Shown here in pieces: positions 36,990 to 47,094 of a stretch of DNA of 64,000 bases. Made by a program: the position numbers and the translations under genes. Under the pieces are notes generated by a model, which was not told where the DNA came from, made no database searches, and saw only the letters and a program-made list of their open reading frames with translations. Numbering within the stretch: the stretch's first letter is position 1; every line of letters starts with the position of its first letter. Source of the stretch: Methanobacterium sp. BRmetb2 (GTDB lineage: Archaea; Methanobacteriota; Methanobacteria; Methanobacteriales; Methanobacteriaceae); the NCBI GenBank assembly GCA_003491285.1, contig CP022705.1:2003501-2067500 (forward strand), written 5' to 3'.

Positions 36990-37022
36990 ATAAGATTCAA
37001 TAGATTATAAGATTCAATAGAT
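36990..37022. repeat. Tandem duplication of 17 bases in the aIF5B-S6e spacer
   Basis: ATAAGATTCAATAGATT at 36990-37006 is followed at once by a second copy, 37007-37022, differing only after base 16. Upstream in minus-strand terms it lies 60-95 bases before the S6e start, so it may sit in the promoter or in the 3' UTR of aIF5B. It may also be neutral slippage. Confidence 0.6.
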
Positions 37023-37044
37023 CTATCTTTTTTTGTCTATATAT

Positions 37045-38823
37045 CTAATAGACTCCCCAATCTGGTTCTACTTTTCTTTTTATTTCTACTGTATCATGAA
37101 GTGTTTCATATTCATCTTCACTTAGTTTATTTTTAAGTTCAGATTCAAGTATTTTATAATGCTTTTCAGGCAGGTCAACGTAGAGAACGTCTCCTTCTTC
37201 AAAATTTTTACTGAAAACTGCATCTTTTATGGCCATTGCGACTTGTTGGCCTTTAGAAACAGATTTTTTGTTATCTCCCTTATCCTGCATGCTTTCAACT
37301 TTACCAACAATGGTTCCATCCTCTCTTATAAGAGTGTAACCTTGTTTGATTGTGCCGCTTAAAACTTCAATTCCTGCAATAGCAGGTTTGCTGTAACGAA
37401 AAACTAGTTTTGGTATTATCCTGATTTTTCCAGGTTTTGTTATAGCATCAAGCCATTTTTTCCTTTTTTCTTCTTCTGATGCTTTAATCCATTCTTCATA
37501 GTCTTCAGTTATCTGGTATATAACGTTTCCAGCGAAAATTTTTATACCGGAGGATTTAATTTCCTCTGCAGCAGAAGGTAGAATTTTTACATTAAATGCA
37601 ATTATCACACCATGCAGGGGATCTTCACCTTTAACTATATTAGCATCAAACACATCCCTTCGGGATACGTCTCCTATGTCTGCAATCCGGATAGGGATCT
37701 TCATACTTTTAAGAAGATTTACCAGTGCTTCTAGTGATCCAAGGGTGTCAGCTTTTACAGTTACTCCCATTTCGTTAGTGTCAATTTTAATGTCTTCTAC
37801 TTCCTTTAAAAGATCTTCTTTAACTTTTTGAATGTCATCTTTTGCAACAATAAGTGGAGAACCTGCAACTACATTTTCAATGTTGGGTGCTACAATTTTA
37901 ATACCAGCAGCAGCAACTACTTCATCCACTTTTTGGAACTTTTTTTTGGACTCTCTTATCTCTTCTAAGGCTCTAGGCTTTAGAAGAGATCGAATCTTCG
38001 TTATTATCACATCGTCGCTGGCCATCAATGCAATGTTGTCGTTTTTCTTTATGATTCCATCGTAAATTACTGCGTCTATCGTCAAACCAAGTCCTACTTC
38101 TTCTTTAACTTCTAAGATAGTACCTTTGGCTGGTGCGGTGGCTTCTATTTGTAATTGTGCTTTTAAGTATTGTTGTGCCAGTCCCATGAGCATGGTTAAA
38201 AGTTCAGGTATTCCTTCTCCATTAATTGCACTTATTGGAATGATGCTAACCATTTTTGCAAAATCTTCAACACGGTCAAATCTTTCTGATTCAAATCCTT
38301 CATCATGTAAAATTCCAACTAGCTCGTATAATTTTGTTTCAAGTGCTTGCTGGACACTTGAAGGTTGTTTAGAGAAACTTTCCAGAAAAGTCTTTCCTTT
38401 GTCTGTTTCCCAGCCGTATATTCTATCGACTTTATTAGCTGCAACAATAAAAGGAGTTTTATACATTTTTAAAATACTTAACGCTTCATAAGTTTGAGGT
38501 TTAAAACCTTCATTTATATCTACAATAAGAATAGCCAGATCAGCAAGAGCTCCTCCTCTTTTTCTAAGTGTGGTAAAAGCTTCATGGCCTGGAGTATCAA
38601 TGAAAAAAAGTCCGGGAAGAGACTCTTTAATATCAAATTTTTTTAGAAAATCACCACATATATTTTCTATAACCTCTATGGGGATTTCTGTGGCACCAAT
38701 GTGCTGGGTTATTCCACCAGCTTCTTTTTGAGCTATGGCACTACCTCTTATATAATCTAAGAGACTGGTTTTACCATGGTCTACGTGACCTAACACTGAT
38801 ACTATTGGTGATCTGATATTCAT
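37045..38823 (-). CDS. infB: Translation initiation factor aIF5B (IF2-type)
   Basis: 592 residues. P-loop [12 protein letters not shown] at residues 12-23, [16 protein letters not shown] as G3 and NKVDRI as G4. Domains II-IV follow with [17 protein letters not shown], the typical stretch of domain III. The length equals that of intein-free archaeal homologues, and no intein is inserted at the P-loop. It promotes subunit joining. Upstream is ndk, 50 bases away on the same strand. Confidence 0.95.
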   Translation of the reverse strand: MNIRSPIVSVLGHVDHGKTSLLDYIRGSAIAQKEAGGITQHIGATEIPIEVIENICGDFLKKFDIKESLPGLFFIDTPGHEAFTTLRKRGGALADLAILIVDINEGFKPQTYEALSILKMYKTPFIVAANKVDRIYGWETDKGKTFLESFSKQPSSVQQALETKLYELVGILHDEGFESERFDRVEDFAKMVSIIPISAINGEGIPELLTMLMGLAQQYLKAQLQIEATAPAKGTILEVKEEVGLGLTIDAVIYDGIIKKNDNIALMASDDVIITKIRSLLKPRALEEIRESKKKFQKVDEVVAAAGIKIVAPNIENVVAGSPLIVAKDDIQKVKEDLLKEVEDIKIDTNEMGVTVKADTLGSLEALVNLLKSMKIPIRIADIGDVSRRDVFDANIVKGEDPLHGVIIAFNVKILPSAAEEIKSSGIKIFAGNVIYQITEDYEEWIKASEEEKRKKWLDAITKPGKIRIIPKLVFRYSKPAIAGIEVLSGTIKQGYTLIREDGTIVGKVESMQDKGDNKKSVSKGQQVAMAIKDAVFSKNFEEGDVLYVDLPEKHYKILESELKNKLSEDEYETLHDTVEIKRKVEPDWGVY

Positions 38824-38873
38824 TTAAACCTCCAAATTGAAAAAAGAGGATTGAAAATATTTAAAACTCGAGC

Positions 38874-39329
38874 TTAACTTTCGTATATTAGATGTTCATC
38901 TGGCATCTGGTATTGGCAGATTTCAGATTCATCGAAAAATAGGGCTATTTCTCTTTTTGCGGATTGGGCTGAATCAGAAGCATGTATTATGTTTCTTCCA
39001 GTATCCAGGGCGAAATCACCCCTGATAGTTCCCAAATCAGCTTCTTTAGGGTTAGTAGCACCTACCATTTTTCTAATAAGACTTATACATTCATCTCCTT
39101 CAATTACCATAGCTAAAACAGGAGAGGATGTAATGTATTTTACTAAGTCATTGAAAAATGGTTTTTCTTCATGTTCGCCGTAGTGCTCCTTAGCCAGATC
39201 TTCGCTAATGTGCAACATTTTAGCTGCGACAATTTTAAGTCCCCGATTCTCAAATCTAATTATAACATCGCCCATGAGTCTACGATTAACCGCGTCGGGT
39301 TTTATCATAACAAAGCTCTTTTCTATCAT
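38874..39329 (-). CDS. ndk: Nucleoside diphosphate kinase
   Basis: 151 residues. The catalytic His is in [16 protein letters not shown] near residue 115, and the start [16 protein letters not shown] is family-typical. It balances nucleoside triphosphates. Its ATG overlaps the stop of L24e (ATGA), so it is in the L7Ae-S28e-L24e-Ndk-aIF5B run, the conserved archaeal arrangement. Confidence 0.95.
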   Translation of the reverse strand: MIEKSFVMIKPDAVNRRLMGDVIIRFENRGLKIVAAKMLHISEDLAKEHYGEHEEKPFFNDLVKYITSSPVLAMVIEGDECISLIRKMVGATNPKEADLGTIRGDFALDTGRNIIHASDSAQSAKREIALFFDESEICQYQMPDEHLIYES

Positions 39330-39487
39330 TTTTTAACCCATTTGACCTTTCTTGGAACTCTTTTTAAATTTATCATATTCTTTTCACATTTACTACTGCA
39401 GAAAAAGTACACTGTACCATCTTTTTTGACGTACATCATTCCTGTACCTTCTGGAATATTTTCGTGGCAGAATGAACATTCTCTCAT
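39326..39487 (-). CDS. Ribosomal protein L24e
   Basis: 53 residues, starting [20 protein letters not shown]. Zinc Cys C4/C7 and C32/C36 ([10 protein letters not shown]). It ends in [11 protein letters not shown]. The gene is too short for most ORF lists but sits exactly between S28e and ndk with a 4-base overlap to ndk, as in other archaea. Confidence 0.93.
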   Translation of the reverse strand: MRECSFCHENIPEGTGMMYVKKDGTVYFFCSSKCEKNMINLKRVPRKVKWVKK

Positions 39488-39503
39488 ATTAAACACCTGC
39501 TAT

Positions 39504-39710
39504 TTAAGGGGTACGAATTTCCTTAGCCTCTCTGATTGTGTCCAGTAACATCAATATGTCACCTTCTCGTATAGGGCCCATAACATTTCTTGTTAATATT
39601 CTACCCTTATCTCGTCCTTCCATTATTCTGCACTTAATCTGCATGACTTCTCCAGTCATCCCAGTTCTTTTCAGAACTTCGATCACTTCTGCTGGAGTTC
39701 CTTCTTCCAT
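39504..39710 (-). CDS. Ribosomal protein S28e
   Basis: 68 residues. The core [21 protein letters not shown] and the ending [16 protein letters not shown] match archaeal S28e. GGTGAT lies before the ATG. It is second in the L7Ae operon, 71 bases after L7Ae and 16 bases before L24e. Confidence 0.94.
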   Translation of the reverse strand: MEEGTPAEVIEVLKRTGMTGEVMQIKCRIMEGRDKGRILTRNVMGPIREGDILMLLDTIREAKEIRTP

Positions 39711-39781
39711 ATAATCACCTGATATAATTAAAGTGAGAAAGGCATACGCCTTTCATTTAAACATCTTGTAGTGTAATAAAA

Positions 39782-40153
39782 CTATTTTTTAAGTTCTTCA
39801 ACTTTTTCAACAACGTCTTTTACAAGATCTTCAGCTTCACCAGCTTCTACGATGCATGCAGATGCTGTACCTACATTCAAACCTGCTGCTCCACCTACTT
39901 CATCTTTAGTGGGCAAGTATACATAAGGTATTTCCTTTTCTTCAGCAAGTACAGGAATATGAGCTACTATTTCAGCAGGATCAACATCTTCAGCCACTAA
40001 TACTAAAGCTGCACTACCTCTTTCAATTGCTTTGGTAACTTCATTGGTACCTTTTGCTATTTTACCTGTTTCTCTTGCTATCTCTAACGCTTCAGAAGCT
40101 TTGTCAGCTATCTCTTGTGGTACGTCAAATTTTACATATATTGGTTTTGCCAT
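39782..40153 (-). CDS. Ribosomal protein L7Ae
   Basis: 123 residues from ATG 40153 ([13 protein letters not shown]). Another ATG at 40159 lies only 3 bases from GGAGG (40163-40167), whereas 40153 lies 9 bases away; homologues begin MAKP. The kink-turn-binding block [29 protein letters not shown] is clear. It works in the large ribosomal subunit, box C/D and H/ACA RNPs and RNase P. It heads the L7Ae-S28e-L24e-Ndk operon, with a TATA box about 70 bases before. Confidence 0.94.
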   Translation of the reverse strand: MAKPIYVKFDVPQEIADKASEALEIARETGKIAKGTNEVTKAIERGSAALVLVAEDVDPAEIVAHIPVLAEEKEIPYVYLPTKDEVGGAAGLNVGTASACIVEAGEAEDLVKDVVEKVEELKK

Positions 40154-40220
40154 TTTCATTTACCTCCTTTTTCATCTGGTTTTTTTACCATCCATCAGCA
40201 AATCTACTTTTACATTGAAA

Positions 40221-40229
40221 TATATAAAA
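40221..40229 (-). promoter_or_regulatory. TATA box of the L7Ae operon
   Basis: On the minus strand it reads TTTTATATA, close to the archaeal box A consensus. Transcription would start near 40199, giving a leader of about 45 bases that contains the GGAGG site. Confidence 0.5.
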
Positions 40230-40705
40230 GTTGTTGCCAAATATGATTAAATGACTTCAAAGAAATCAGAATCTAATTTTCAAACTTAAAAAATTTATTT
40301 TAAATATTAAAAGAAAATTAGCAATTAAATGTTAATCTATTATCCCTTATATAGTTTTTCTATAAATCATTACCATAAAGATAAGTTATTAATTTTAGGT
40401 TCATTTTTACTCATATCTTTTTCTTAAATCTATTGAGATGTTTTAGATTATATTAACCTATTAAACATTTATACTCTTTGGAATAGGATGATTTTTAGGT
40501 AGTTTTAGTGAGAATATGTTTATTTTTATAATTATTTTTAATTACACAATTAACTGAATTTGTCTAAATTGTAATAGTGTATTATATTCCTGTATTATGT
40601 TCAAATATTTAATAGGACTTATAAAATCAATTATAGAATTATTGTTTAATTTTTCTGGGATAAAATATAAAAAATAGAAGAAAAAAGAAATGTATGATTT
40701 AGTAA
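40230..40705. other. AT-rich spacer between L7Ae promoter and the histone gene
   Basis: About 475 bases without a credible open frame on either strand. No tRNA, hairpin with conserved loop or direct repeat was recognised. It should contain the end of the histone transcript. Confidence 0.35.
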
Positions 40706-40909
40706 TTAGAATTTTTTAACAACCATTTCAACGTCTGAAGCTTTGATAGTTTTTCTTCCAGCGTGTTTTGCTAATTTAACAGCTTCAGATGCTATCTCTT
40801 CCCCCATTTCTTCTAAAGTTTTTGCCAATTCTTCTCTAGCATCATCACTTACTCTTTCTGCACCAGCATTTTTTATTATTCTTCCGATTGGAGCAATTGG
40901 TAATTCCAT
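40706..40909 (-). CDS. Archaeal histone (HMf type)
   Basis: 67 residues, starting [20 protein letters not shown] and ending [14 protein letters not shown], the canonical histone fold without tails. Residues for the dimer core and the Arg-Thr pair (RKTIKASD) are present. It wraps DNA in tetramers or longer stacks. GAGGTGATT lies before the ATG and a TATA box at 40953-40966. Monocistronic. Other histone copies are probably elsewhere in the genome. Confidence 0.96.
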   Translation of the reverse strand: MELPIAPIGRIIKNAGAERVSDDAREELAKTLEEMGEEIASEAVKLAKHAGRKTIKASDVEMVVKKF

Positions 40910-40952
40910 AATTAATCACCTCAATTTATGTAATATAATCTGTGTTCATATT

Positions 40953-40966
40953 CTTATATATATTTA
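40953..40966 (-). promoter_or_regulatory. TATA box of the histone gene
   Basis: Minus-strand TAAATATATATAAG, centred about 50 bases before the histone ATG, with a purine-rich BRE-like AAAAAACGA on its upstream side. It predicts a leader of about 25 bases with the GAGGTGAT ribosome site. Confidence 0.5.
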
Positions 40967-40992
40967 TCGTTTTTTTCATTGATTTTTAGGAT

Positions 40993-41073
40993 AACTATAT
41001 GATCTTTGGTGATCTAATGGCTAAGTATGAGATCATTGCTTATTTTCTGGCAAACTATATGATTTTTGGTCAT
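40993..41073. repeat. Pair of 21-base direct repeats upstream of the histone promoter
   Basis: AACTATATGATCTTTGGTGAT (40993-41013) recurs as the same sequence with two changes at 41053-41073. The spacing is exactly 60 bases. The repeats lie about 27 and 87 bases upstream of the histone TATA box and downstream of thrC, so they may be binding sites of a regulator. Confidence 0.5.
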
Positions 41074-41167
41074 CATAAAAAAATTAGAATAATATATGAA
41101 GTCCATTTTGACAAATAATAAAAAAGAAAAAAGAGCTTATTTGATGGATTAGTTTAGTAAAAAAGTT

Positions 41168-42364
41168 TTATAATCCTGTAATAAATTTTGACAATTTATT
41201 TATATTTGCATCCATCTCAATCGGCTCAGTGCATGCATTTATAGCAGTATTCGGATCCTTTAGAAGATGTCCAGTTACTATACATACTATCTTCTCGTTT
41301 TTATCGACCACGCCGTTATCAACCAGCTTTATAAGGCCGGCTATTGAAGCTGCAGAAGCTGGTTCAACTCCGATACCCTCGGTTCTTGCCAGAATCTTTT
41401 GAGCGCTTAAAATTTCCTCATCAGTAACGGTTTCTGCATAACCATCAGATTCATTTATGGCCCTTATAGCTTTTAGAGCACTGACTGGTGCGCCAATTCT
41501 TATTGCAGTTGCCACAGTTTCAGGGTGTTCAAAAGGAACAATTTCTTCTTTACCCTCCCTTATAGCTCTTACAATAGGAGCAGCCCCTTCAGCCTGTATA
41601 CCAGTCATCATAGGTAAATCTTCCATAAATCCTGCTCTATTAAATTCTTTTATTCCTTTCCATATAGCAGATATGTTTCCTGCATTCCCAACAGGTAATA
41701 TGATCCTTTCAGGTGACTGCCAGCCCAGATCATCTATTATTTCATACCCAATAGTTTTTTGTCCTTCCAAGCGGTAAGGGTTCACTGAGTTTAAAAGGTA
41801 TAATTTACCTTCCAGTGCCAGGGCAGTGACTGCTTCTAAGGCTTCGTCAAAATTCCCCTTAACTGATATTACATCTGCTCCGTGGAACATAGCTTGGGCC
41901 AGTTTTCCCAGTGCTACTTTACCTGAAGGAAGAAGTACAATACATTTTAGCCCAGCACGGGCTGCATATGCTGCCAGTGAGGCAGAGGTGTTACCAGTTG
42001 ATGCACATCCCACCGCATTTACTCCAAGTTCCATAGCTTTGGTAATTCCTACACTCATACCCCTATCTTTAAAGCTTCCAGTGGGATTGGAACCTTCAAC
42101 TTTCACGTAAAGATCTACACCAAGTTTTTCTCCCAGTTTGTCACATTTACAAAATGGAGTTCCACCTTCCTCCAAAGTGACAATAGAAGATTCATCAACA
42201 GGCATAAATTCTTTATACTTCCACATAGTGGATCTTCTGCACTTAAATATTTCTTTGGAAATATCTACGTCACATATTACTTCAAGTATTGATCCACATT
42301 TCTTACAAGTGTAAATTATTTCGTTATCTTCATATTCCATACCACAACTAATACATTTAATCAT
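41168..42364 (-). CDS. thrC: Threonine synthase
   Basis: 398 residues. The N-terminal zinc-ribbon-like CISCGMEYEDNEIIYTCKKCGS is usual in archaeal ThrC. The PLP lysine lies in NPTGSFKDRGMSVG, and GNAGNISAIWKG binds the phosphate of PLP. It converts O-phosphohomoserine to threonine. It is probably transcribed alone: 87 bases separate it from the SpoIIM-like gene upstream. Confidence 0.94.
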   Translation of the reverse strand: MIKCISCGMEYEDNEIIYTCKKCGSILEVICDVDISKEIFKCRRSTMWKYKEFMPVDESSIVTLEEGGTPFCKCDKLGEKLGVDLYVKVEGSNPTGSFKDRGMSVGITKAMELGVNAVGCASTGNTSASLAAYAARAGLKCIVLLPSGKVALGKLAQAMFHGADVISVKGNFDEALEAVTALALEGKLYLLNSVNPYRLEGQKTIGYEIIDDLGWQSPERIILPVGNAGNISAIWKGIKEFNRAGFMEDLPMMTGIQAEGAAPIVRAIREGKEEIVPFEHPETVATAIRIGAPVSALKAIRAINESDGYAETVTDEEILSAQKILARTEGIGVEPASAASIAGLIKLVDNGVVDKNEKIVCIVTGHLLKDPNTAINACTEPIEMDANINKLSKFITGL

Positions 42365-42451
42365 TATTCCACCAACAAATTAATTTTAACTTAATTATAA
42401 AATAAAACTATTCTAACTTAAAAATTATGTAAGTTTACATTAATTAGGTAA

Positions 42452-43093
42452 TTATATTAAACCTTGAATATAATTTGCCCACGGTAATGTGAGATTAGCT
42501 TCAATAATAGCCGCTATAACTAGTAGAACAAGTGCAATTGCAAAAAGAATCAGTGACTCCTTGACTTCGTCCAGATTTTTCTTGAAAATAAATCCGATTT
42601 TTTCTAGGATTGATCCATACCAGGTCTCATATAACATTCCATCAATAAAGTAGTATACGCTAGTAGCCAGCCTGAAACCAGCCGCACCTGCAATTATGAT
42701 AGCAACAACCTCAAAAATACCGTGAGGTATAGTGTATATTATAAAATCTCCTAAAGGAACTTTAGAAGCAACATAACCAATAAAAGCGCCGTTGATAAAG
42801 AGGAATATAACTGTGAATGATCCGAGTAAAAGCCCTCCTCCATAAATTATAAGTGCGATTCGAATGTTATTGAGAAAGATGGGAATAGTTTCCAGCTTAA
42901 GTTCTCCACTACGTGCACCATCCTGGAGGTCTTTGAAGATAGTTCCAAAATATTGATCTAAGCCACTAAAAATCCCGGAAAGGAAGTATCCAATGAAGAT
43001 AGAACCTAGAAATATAGCTGCGGAAAGGAAAAGAAATTTTTCATTTCTACGATATAATGCTCCCAGGGTGCTTTCAAATTTTTCTTTTTTCAC
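42452..43093 (-). CDS. SpoIIM-like (DUF95) membrane protein
   Basis: 213 residues with about five membrane helices. The family block PLGDFIIYTIPHGIFEVVAIIIAGAAGFRL lies centrally, and VKESLILFAIALVLLVIAAIIEA ends the protein. SpoIIM homologues are widespread in non-sporulating prokaryotes; the role is unknown. It starts 2 bases after the trpS stop, so it is co-transcribed with trpS. Confidence 0.85.
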   Translation of the reverse strand: MKKEKFESTLGALYRRNEKFLFLSAAIFLGSIFIGYFLSGIFSGLDQYFGTIFKDLQDGARSGELKLETIPIFLNNIRIALIIYGGGLLLGSFTVIFLFINGAFIGYVASKVPLGDFIIYTIPHGIFEVVAIIIAGAAGFRLATSVYYFIDGMLYETWYGSILEKIGFIFKKNLDEVKESLILFAIALVLLVIAAIIEANLTLPWANYIQGLI

Positions 43094-43095
43094 TT

Positions 43096-44193
43096 CTAGT
43101 CCTCACTTAATATAGTTGCTGCTATTTCTTTGGCTTCATCTCTTTTAGTTGATAATTTGTTAAAGTATTTTTTAATAATATCTGCTGATCTATTTTTACA
43201 TTCACCACACATAAGTGTACCGTTTTTACATTCACGGTATATTTTTTCAAGTTCCCTGTCTGATTCAATCAGATGATACAGTAACAATTCATAAACCACA
43301 CATTTTTCAGGTTCTCCACCCTTTTGTCGTTGAACATCTAAACTTTCTCTACCACCCGTTTTTGCAGATTTTAGCTTTTTTTGAGCCTCTCCAGGAGAAT
43401 CACTTAAGAAAATTGCTGTTTTAGGTTTGCTACTTGACATCTTTTCACCAGTCAATCCAGTTATGAAGCGATGATAGGTAGAAGAAGGTGTAATAAAGTT
43501 ATACTGGGATTTGAATCTTTCGGCAATGTCTCGGGTGAGTCTTATGTGTGGGTCCTGATCAGGGCCTACGGGAACCACAGTAGGTTTTGGTCCGCCACAT
43601 TCTTCCAGTTGGGGATGTATAATATCTGCAACCTGTATCATAGGAACATAAAGATGAGCAATATTTGTGCTACCTGAAAATCCATATATGGCTTTCATCT
43701 CATTAAAATTGACTTTTTTAGAGAGTATATATGCTAAATCGCCTACTACTTTATTTTTTGATTGCAGATAAACATGTACATTACTTTTTTCTAGATCCAG
43801 TCCTAGTGCTATGTAATTGGTAATATATTCATTTATGGCCAATTCTTTGGAAGTTTTAAAATCAACTCCTCTGGCTGAGTAAGATTCCATATCTGCAATA
43901 GGAATATAAATATCTGCTCCCTGATTTTGGTACCATATCAATTGATCTACCACCATCTTGTGGCCTATATGCATTTTTCCACTGGGCATCATACCGCTTA
44001 CAACTGCAAATTCTTTATTTTCTCTGATGGCCTTGATTATCTTACCAAAATCCCGGTGCCCAAAAATTATCTTTCTCTTCATAAGGGGATTAGGATCAGC
44101 AATATCATTAATTAAATCTGCAAATGGTTTAATTCCGAATTGATTAACCAGCTTTTCATAATCTATTATGGCTGAACTCCATGGATCTATCAA
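43096..44193 (-). CDS. trpS: Tryptophanyl-tRNA synthetase
   Basis: 365 residues. Class I HIGH motif is present as MHIGHKMV and KMSKS as KMSSSKP. The block YSARGVDF and [13 protein letters not shown] are typical of the archaeal/eukaryal TrpRS. GGTGATT lies before the ATG. The C-terminal part has a small Cys cluster ([12 protein letters not shown]), as in some archaeal forms. It is co-transcribed with the SpoIIM-like gene downstream. Confidence 0.93.
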   Translation of the reverse strand: MIDPWSSAIIDYEKLVNQFGIKPFADLINDIADPNPLMKRKIIFGHRDFGKIIKAIRENKEFAVVSGMMPSGKMHIGHKMVVDQLIWYQNQGADIYIPIADMESYSARGVDFKTSKELAINEYITNYIALGLDLEKSNVHVYLQSKNKVVGDLAYILSKKVNFNEMKAIYGFSGSTNIAHLYVPMIQVADIIHPQLEECGGPKPTVVPVGPDQDPHIRLTRDIAERFKSQYNFITPSSTYHRFITGLTGEKMSSSKPKTAIFLSDSPGEAQKKLKSAKTGGRESLDVQRQKGGEPEKCVVYELLLYHLIESDRELEKIYRECKNGTLMCGECKNRSADIIKKYFNKLSTKRDEAKEIAATILSED

Positions 44194-44250
44194 TTAATCA
44201 CCTTTTATTAATGTAGATTTAAACATATTTATTTTTAAGAATGTTTAGGT

Positions 44251-44754
44251 TTAGGGCCTCATCCATTCAATATTATAGTAAGTTATATCTCCTTCTTCAT
44301 CAACAACTGCAAGTAGCAGTTTTTTATTTACACCATGCGCCACCCGGGCATAACTTGAAAAATCAGAGGCCGATATCTTAGAATTTTCTGTTATAACTTT
44401 TACCAGGTAATTTGAATGTCCATCACCAGGAGATGTGCCCCTTTCATATAAACGAAACTCTGAACCATACTTAAATCCTGTTCTGACAATATATCCCCTA
44501 TTTCTCAAGTCTTTAAAAACAAGATATTTGGTAAATATCCTATTTTTATGCAGTATCTGTCCCATTTCCTTTTTTTTGAGCTTTTTATCTGATTTATAAA
44601 TTTTAATTTTGTCCTTTTCCATTAAAAAAAAGGCTTCTATTAATGAAAGCTGAAGGCCATCATCAGTAAGTGTACCGTAATGACTCTTTTCATTGAGTGT
44701 TACGGCTTTAGGATCTCTAACTGTAACCATGTTTTCTGAAAACTCTGAACGCAT
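44251..44754 (-). CDS. endA: tRNA-splicing endonuclease, alpha homodimer type
   Basis: 167 residues from ATG 44754; AGGTG lies 6 bases before it, and the longer frame from GTG 44763 uses these bases as codons. The catalytic set of the C-terminal domain is present: Tyr in FRLYERG, His in GDGHSNYLVKV and Lys in NKKLLLAVVDEEGD. It cuts introns at bulge-helix-bulge motifs in tRNA precursors. The length fits the homotetramer type of Methanocaldococcus and Methanobacterium. Confidence 0.93.
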   Translation of the reverse strand: MRSEFSENMVTVRDPKAVTLNEKSHYGTLTDDGLQLSLIEAFFLMEKDKIKIYKSDKKLKKKEMGQILHKNRIFTKYLVFKDLRNRGYIVRTGFKYGSEFRLYERGTSPGDGHSNYLVKVITENSKISASDFSSYARVAHGVNKKLLLAVVDEEGDITYYNIEWMRP

Positions 44755-44777
44755 CAAAAGCACCTGATTAGATTAAG

Positions 44778-45362
44778 TTATTCAATTATAGCGTGTCTCA
44801 TTTTGAGATCGTCTTCTTTTTTACTTAAACGCACCATAAACTCTGCAATTAAACCATCAAGGAATAATAAGGTGGTATCTTCGAAAAGAGTTCCCATGGG
44901 TGTTAAATCATCATAATCCCCTTTCAATACACTTGAAGTATAATATTTCCAGGCTTCCTTTGTTTTAGTTTCAATGTTGATAACCACATCCAACAATTCC
45001 TTTAAAGTAGATTGTATATTTCCAGTAATACCAATTACAAATGCACCCACATCTTTAGCAGTTGTAGCTGCTAATGTAACAGTTTTTGTCTCTCCAGAAC
45101 CAGATATAGCAATTAAACAGTCATTATCATTAATTGCAGGGGTTGTTACATCCCCAACAACGTAAACTGTAAATCCAAGGTGCATTAAACGCATGGCAAA
45201 TGCTTTTCCCACTAATTCAGATCTTCCAGTTCCTACAATAAAAATAGATTCTGAATGAATAATTTTTTCAATCATTAAGTTGATCTGTTCTTCGTCGATT
45301 TTTTTAATTACTTCCAATGCGTGTTTGGTTATTCCTTCGGTTGTTTTATTTAAGATATCCAT
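44778..45362 (-). CDS. hxlB: 6-phospho-3-hexuloisomerase (SIS domain)
   Basis: 194 residues from ATG 45362 (MDILNKTTEGI); a GTG at 45371 is in frame without ribosome site. SIS-domain motifs FIVGTGRSELVGKAFAMRLMHLGF and AISGSGETKTV bind the sugar phosphate. Archaea use this enzyme with hexulose-phosphate synthase to make ribulose 5-phosphate in place of the pentose phosphate path. The synthase gene is not in the window. The C-terminus ends with DDLKMRHAIIE, as in homologues. Confidence 0.87.
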   Translation of the reverse strand: MDILNKTTEGITKHALEVIKKIDEEQINLMIEKIIHSESIFIVGTGRSELVGKAFAMRLMHLGFTVYVVGDVTTPAINDNDCLIAISGSGETKTVTLAATTAKDVGAFVIGITGNIQSTLKELLDVVINIETKTKEAWKYYTSSVLKGDYDDLTPMGTLFEDTTLLFLDGLIAEFMVRLSKKEDDLKMRHAIIE

Positions 45363-45461
45363 TTTCTTCACGATTATATATTTTTTAATGTAATTGAACT
45401 AATTTAGGATAAAAATAAGTTAAAAAAATGTTTAAAGATGATATAAATAAATTTTTCTAGA

Positions 45462-46130
45462 TCAAAGTCCTGTAATGCGCAGTCCTGCTAATTTGATTTT
45501 ATTTCGCATATTAAGATTTATTAGAAGTGGTGTAATTTTTTCTACTATACGTGCATTCTCCAGAGGGCCGCAGTCAATTGATCTGACTCCCGGAATCTTT
45601 TCTGCTAGTTTCATAACTTCTACTTTGGCATCTTCATGATCTCCAGAGACTAAACAGTCGCACTTTATATCTTCTTTTATATTGATCAAACTGGCAGAGC
45701 TGATATTATTAAATGCAGAAACTATTTTTACGTCTTTGTCTTTTAAAAGTCCGGCGGCTCTTTCTGCAGCAGATCCTTCCCACAAATCAACATATCTATT
45801 AGGTTTACCACTTAAACAGGTTTCCAGCGGCACAGTAGCATCAACCAGTATTTTTTCATCTACATACTCTTTGATACTTTTTAGGGATATAACCTGAGCT
45901 TGCAAAGGCACGGTTAAGATGAGTAGTTCGCCTTGTTCTGCAGCTTCTTCATTGGTCATCCCTTGAATATGCATTTCATCTCCTTTAATCATATTTTTTA
46001 TTATATTTACCGTATTTTCAGCCTTTTTAATATCTCTTGATCCTACAATGACATCCAGTCCGGCCTGAACAAATCTTAATGCCAAACCAAAACCCTGGTC
46101 TCCAGTTCCGCCAATTATTGCAACTTTCAT
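45462..46130 (-). CDS. npdG: F420H2:NADP+ oxidoreductase
   Basis: 222 residues. The NADP-binding start MKVAIIGGTGDQGFGLALRF and the later VPLQAQVISLKSIK and VSGDHEDAKVEVMKLA match the Fno/NpdG family. It moves hydride between coenzyme F420 and NADP, supplying NADPH for biosynthesis in methanogens. The gene stands alone with AT-rich gaps of about 100 and 160 bases on its sides. This is strong evidence for F420-based metabolism. Confidence 0.92.
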   Translation of the reverse strand: MKVAIIGGTGDQGFGLALRFVQAGLDVIVGSRDIKKAENTVNIIKNMIKGDEMHIQGMTNEEAAEQGELLILTVPLQAQVISLKSIKEYVDEKILVDATVPLETCLSGKPNRYVDLWEGSAAERAAGLLKDKDVKIVSAFNNISSASLINIKEDIKCDCLVSGDHEDAKVEVMKLAEKIPGVRSIDCGPLENARIVEKITPLLINLNMRNKIKLAGLRITGL

Positions 46131-46291
46131 ATAAAACTCTCCACTTTAATCAATATATTTCCATGAAAAATTGATATTTACTACTTTATTCAAAGTTTTT
46201 ATAAATATATTCATATTATTTTTTCTTATAAGTATTCGGCAATCTTTATTAAAACCTATTTATATAAAAATTTAGTTATCTAAAAGGGATT

Positions 46292-47038
46292 TTAGATTTT
46301 ATCCAGATATTCAAGACTCTTTAATACTTCTTCTTTATTTTTAACCTCAACTGTGAGAACTCTCTTATAGTTTAATCTCCTCAATCTATTAATAAGAGAT
46401 TTAAAATCAATCTCATCGCTGCCTAGTGCATTGTGGCTGTCATAGGAACCATTGTTATCACTAAGATGAATGTGTTTGATTCTCTTCAAGCTTAACATAT
46501 CTTCAATATTGAATTTATTGGTGTGAGCATGGCCCACATCCATAGTTATGGAACTGTCAATTTCATCAGCTAATTTTTGAAGTTCTCCAATATCCTGACA
46601 AAGAAATCCATTAATATTTGGCATGTTTTCCACACACATGTCTATGCCGTATTCATCGGCGTATTTTGAGCATTCTTTAAGTGAGGATATACAGTCCTTG
46701 TGTACTTTATCCTTGAATTTAGTAGCAATTACAGAAGTAGTTCCCGGATGAACTACTACTATATTTGAATCCATATTTGATGCAGTTTCAATTGAATTTT
46801 TTATCTGAGAAATCGAAGCTTTTCTAATTGCATAATTCGAAGAAGCTAAGTTAATATCCGATAAAGGGGCATGAATAAGGATTTTAACATTATATGAATT
46901 GGTAATGGCACTGTCAACTTTATGGTATGGATATTCATTTATTATTTCGCAGTATTCCACTTTTATATTTTCTAGAAATGATAAAATGTCACCAAGAGAA
47001 TCAGGATATAATGCTAGGCTTGATACTCCAATTTTCAT
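46292..47038 (-). CDS. Xylose-isomerase-like TIM-barrel protein (sugar phosphate isomerase/epimerase family)
   Basis: 248 residues, AP-endonuclease-2 family. Metal-site patterns include VVHPGTTS, CVENMPN, TMDVGHAHTN and IKHIHLSDNNG, the His/Glu/Asp set of this TIM barrel. Substrate unknown; the family includes isomerases, epimerases and endonuclease IV. Methanogen homologues are usually annotated only by family. It lies just below the PIN-ATPase gene, 56 bases apart. Confidence 0.8.
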   Translation of the reverse strand: MKIGVSSLALYPDSLGDILSFLENIKVEYCEIINEYPYHKVDSAITNSYNVKILIHAPLSDINLASSNYAIRKASISQIKNSIETASNMDSNIVVVHPGTTSVIATKFKDKVHKDCISSLKECSKYADEYGIDMCVENMPNINGFLCQDIGELQKLADEIDSSITMDVGHAHTNKFNIEDMLSLKRIKHIHLSDNNGSYDSHNALGSDEIDFKSLINRLRRLNYKRVLTVEVKNKEEVLKSLEYLDKI

Positions 47039-47094
47039 TCGAATTCACCAATTTAGCGAAAATTTTGAATTTATTTTATTAAATATTATAAAAA

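Noticed and set aside
37045..38823. Possible intein in aIF5B, as in some archaea
   Set aside because: Length and motif spacing are those of the uninterrupted protein.
40230..40705. Search for a tRNA or small RNA in the large spacer before the L7Ae operon
   Set aside because: No T-loop consensus, no paired acceptor stem and no CCA-like end could be found by eye.
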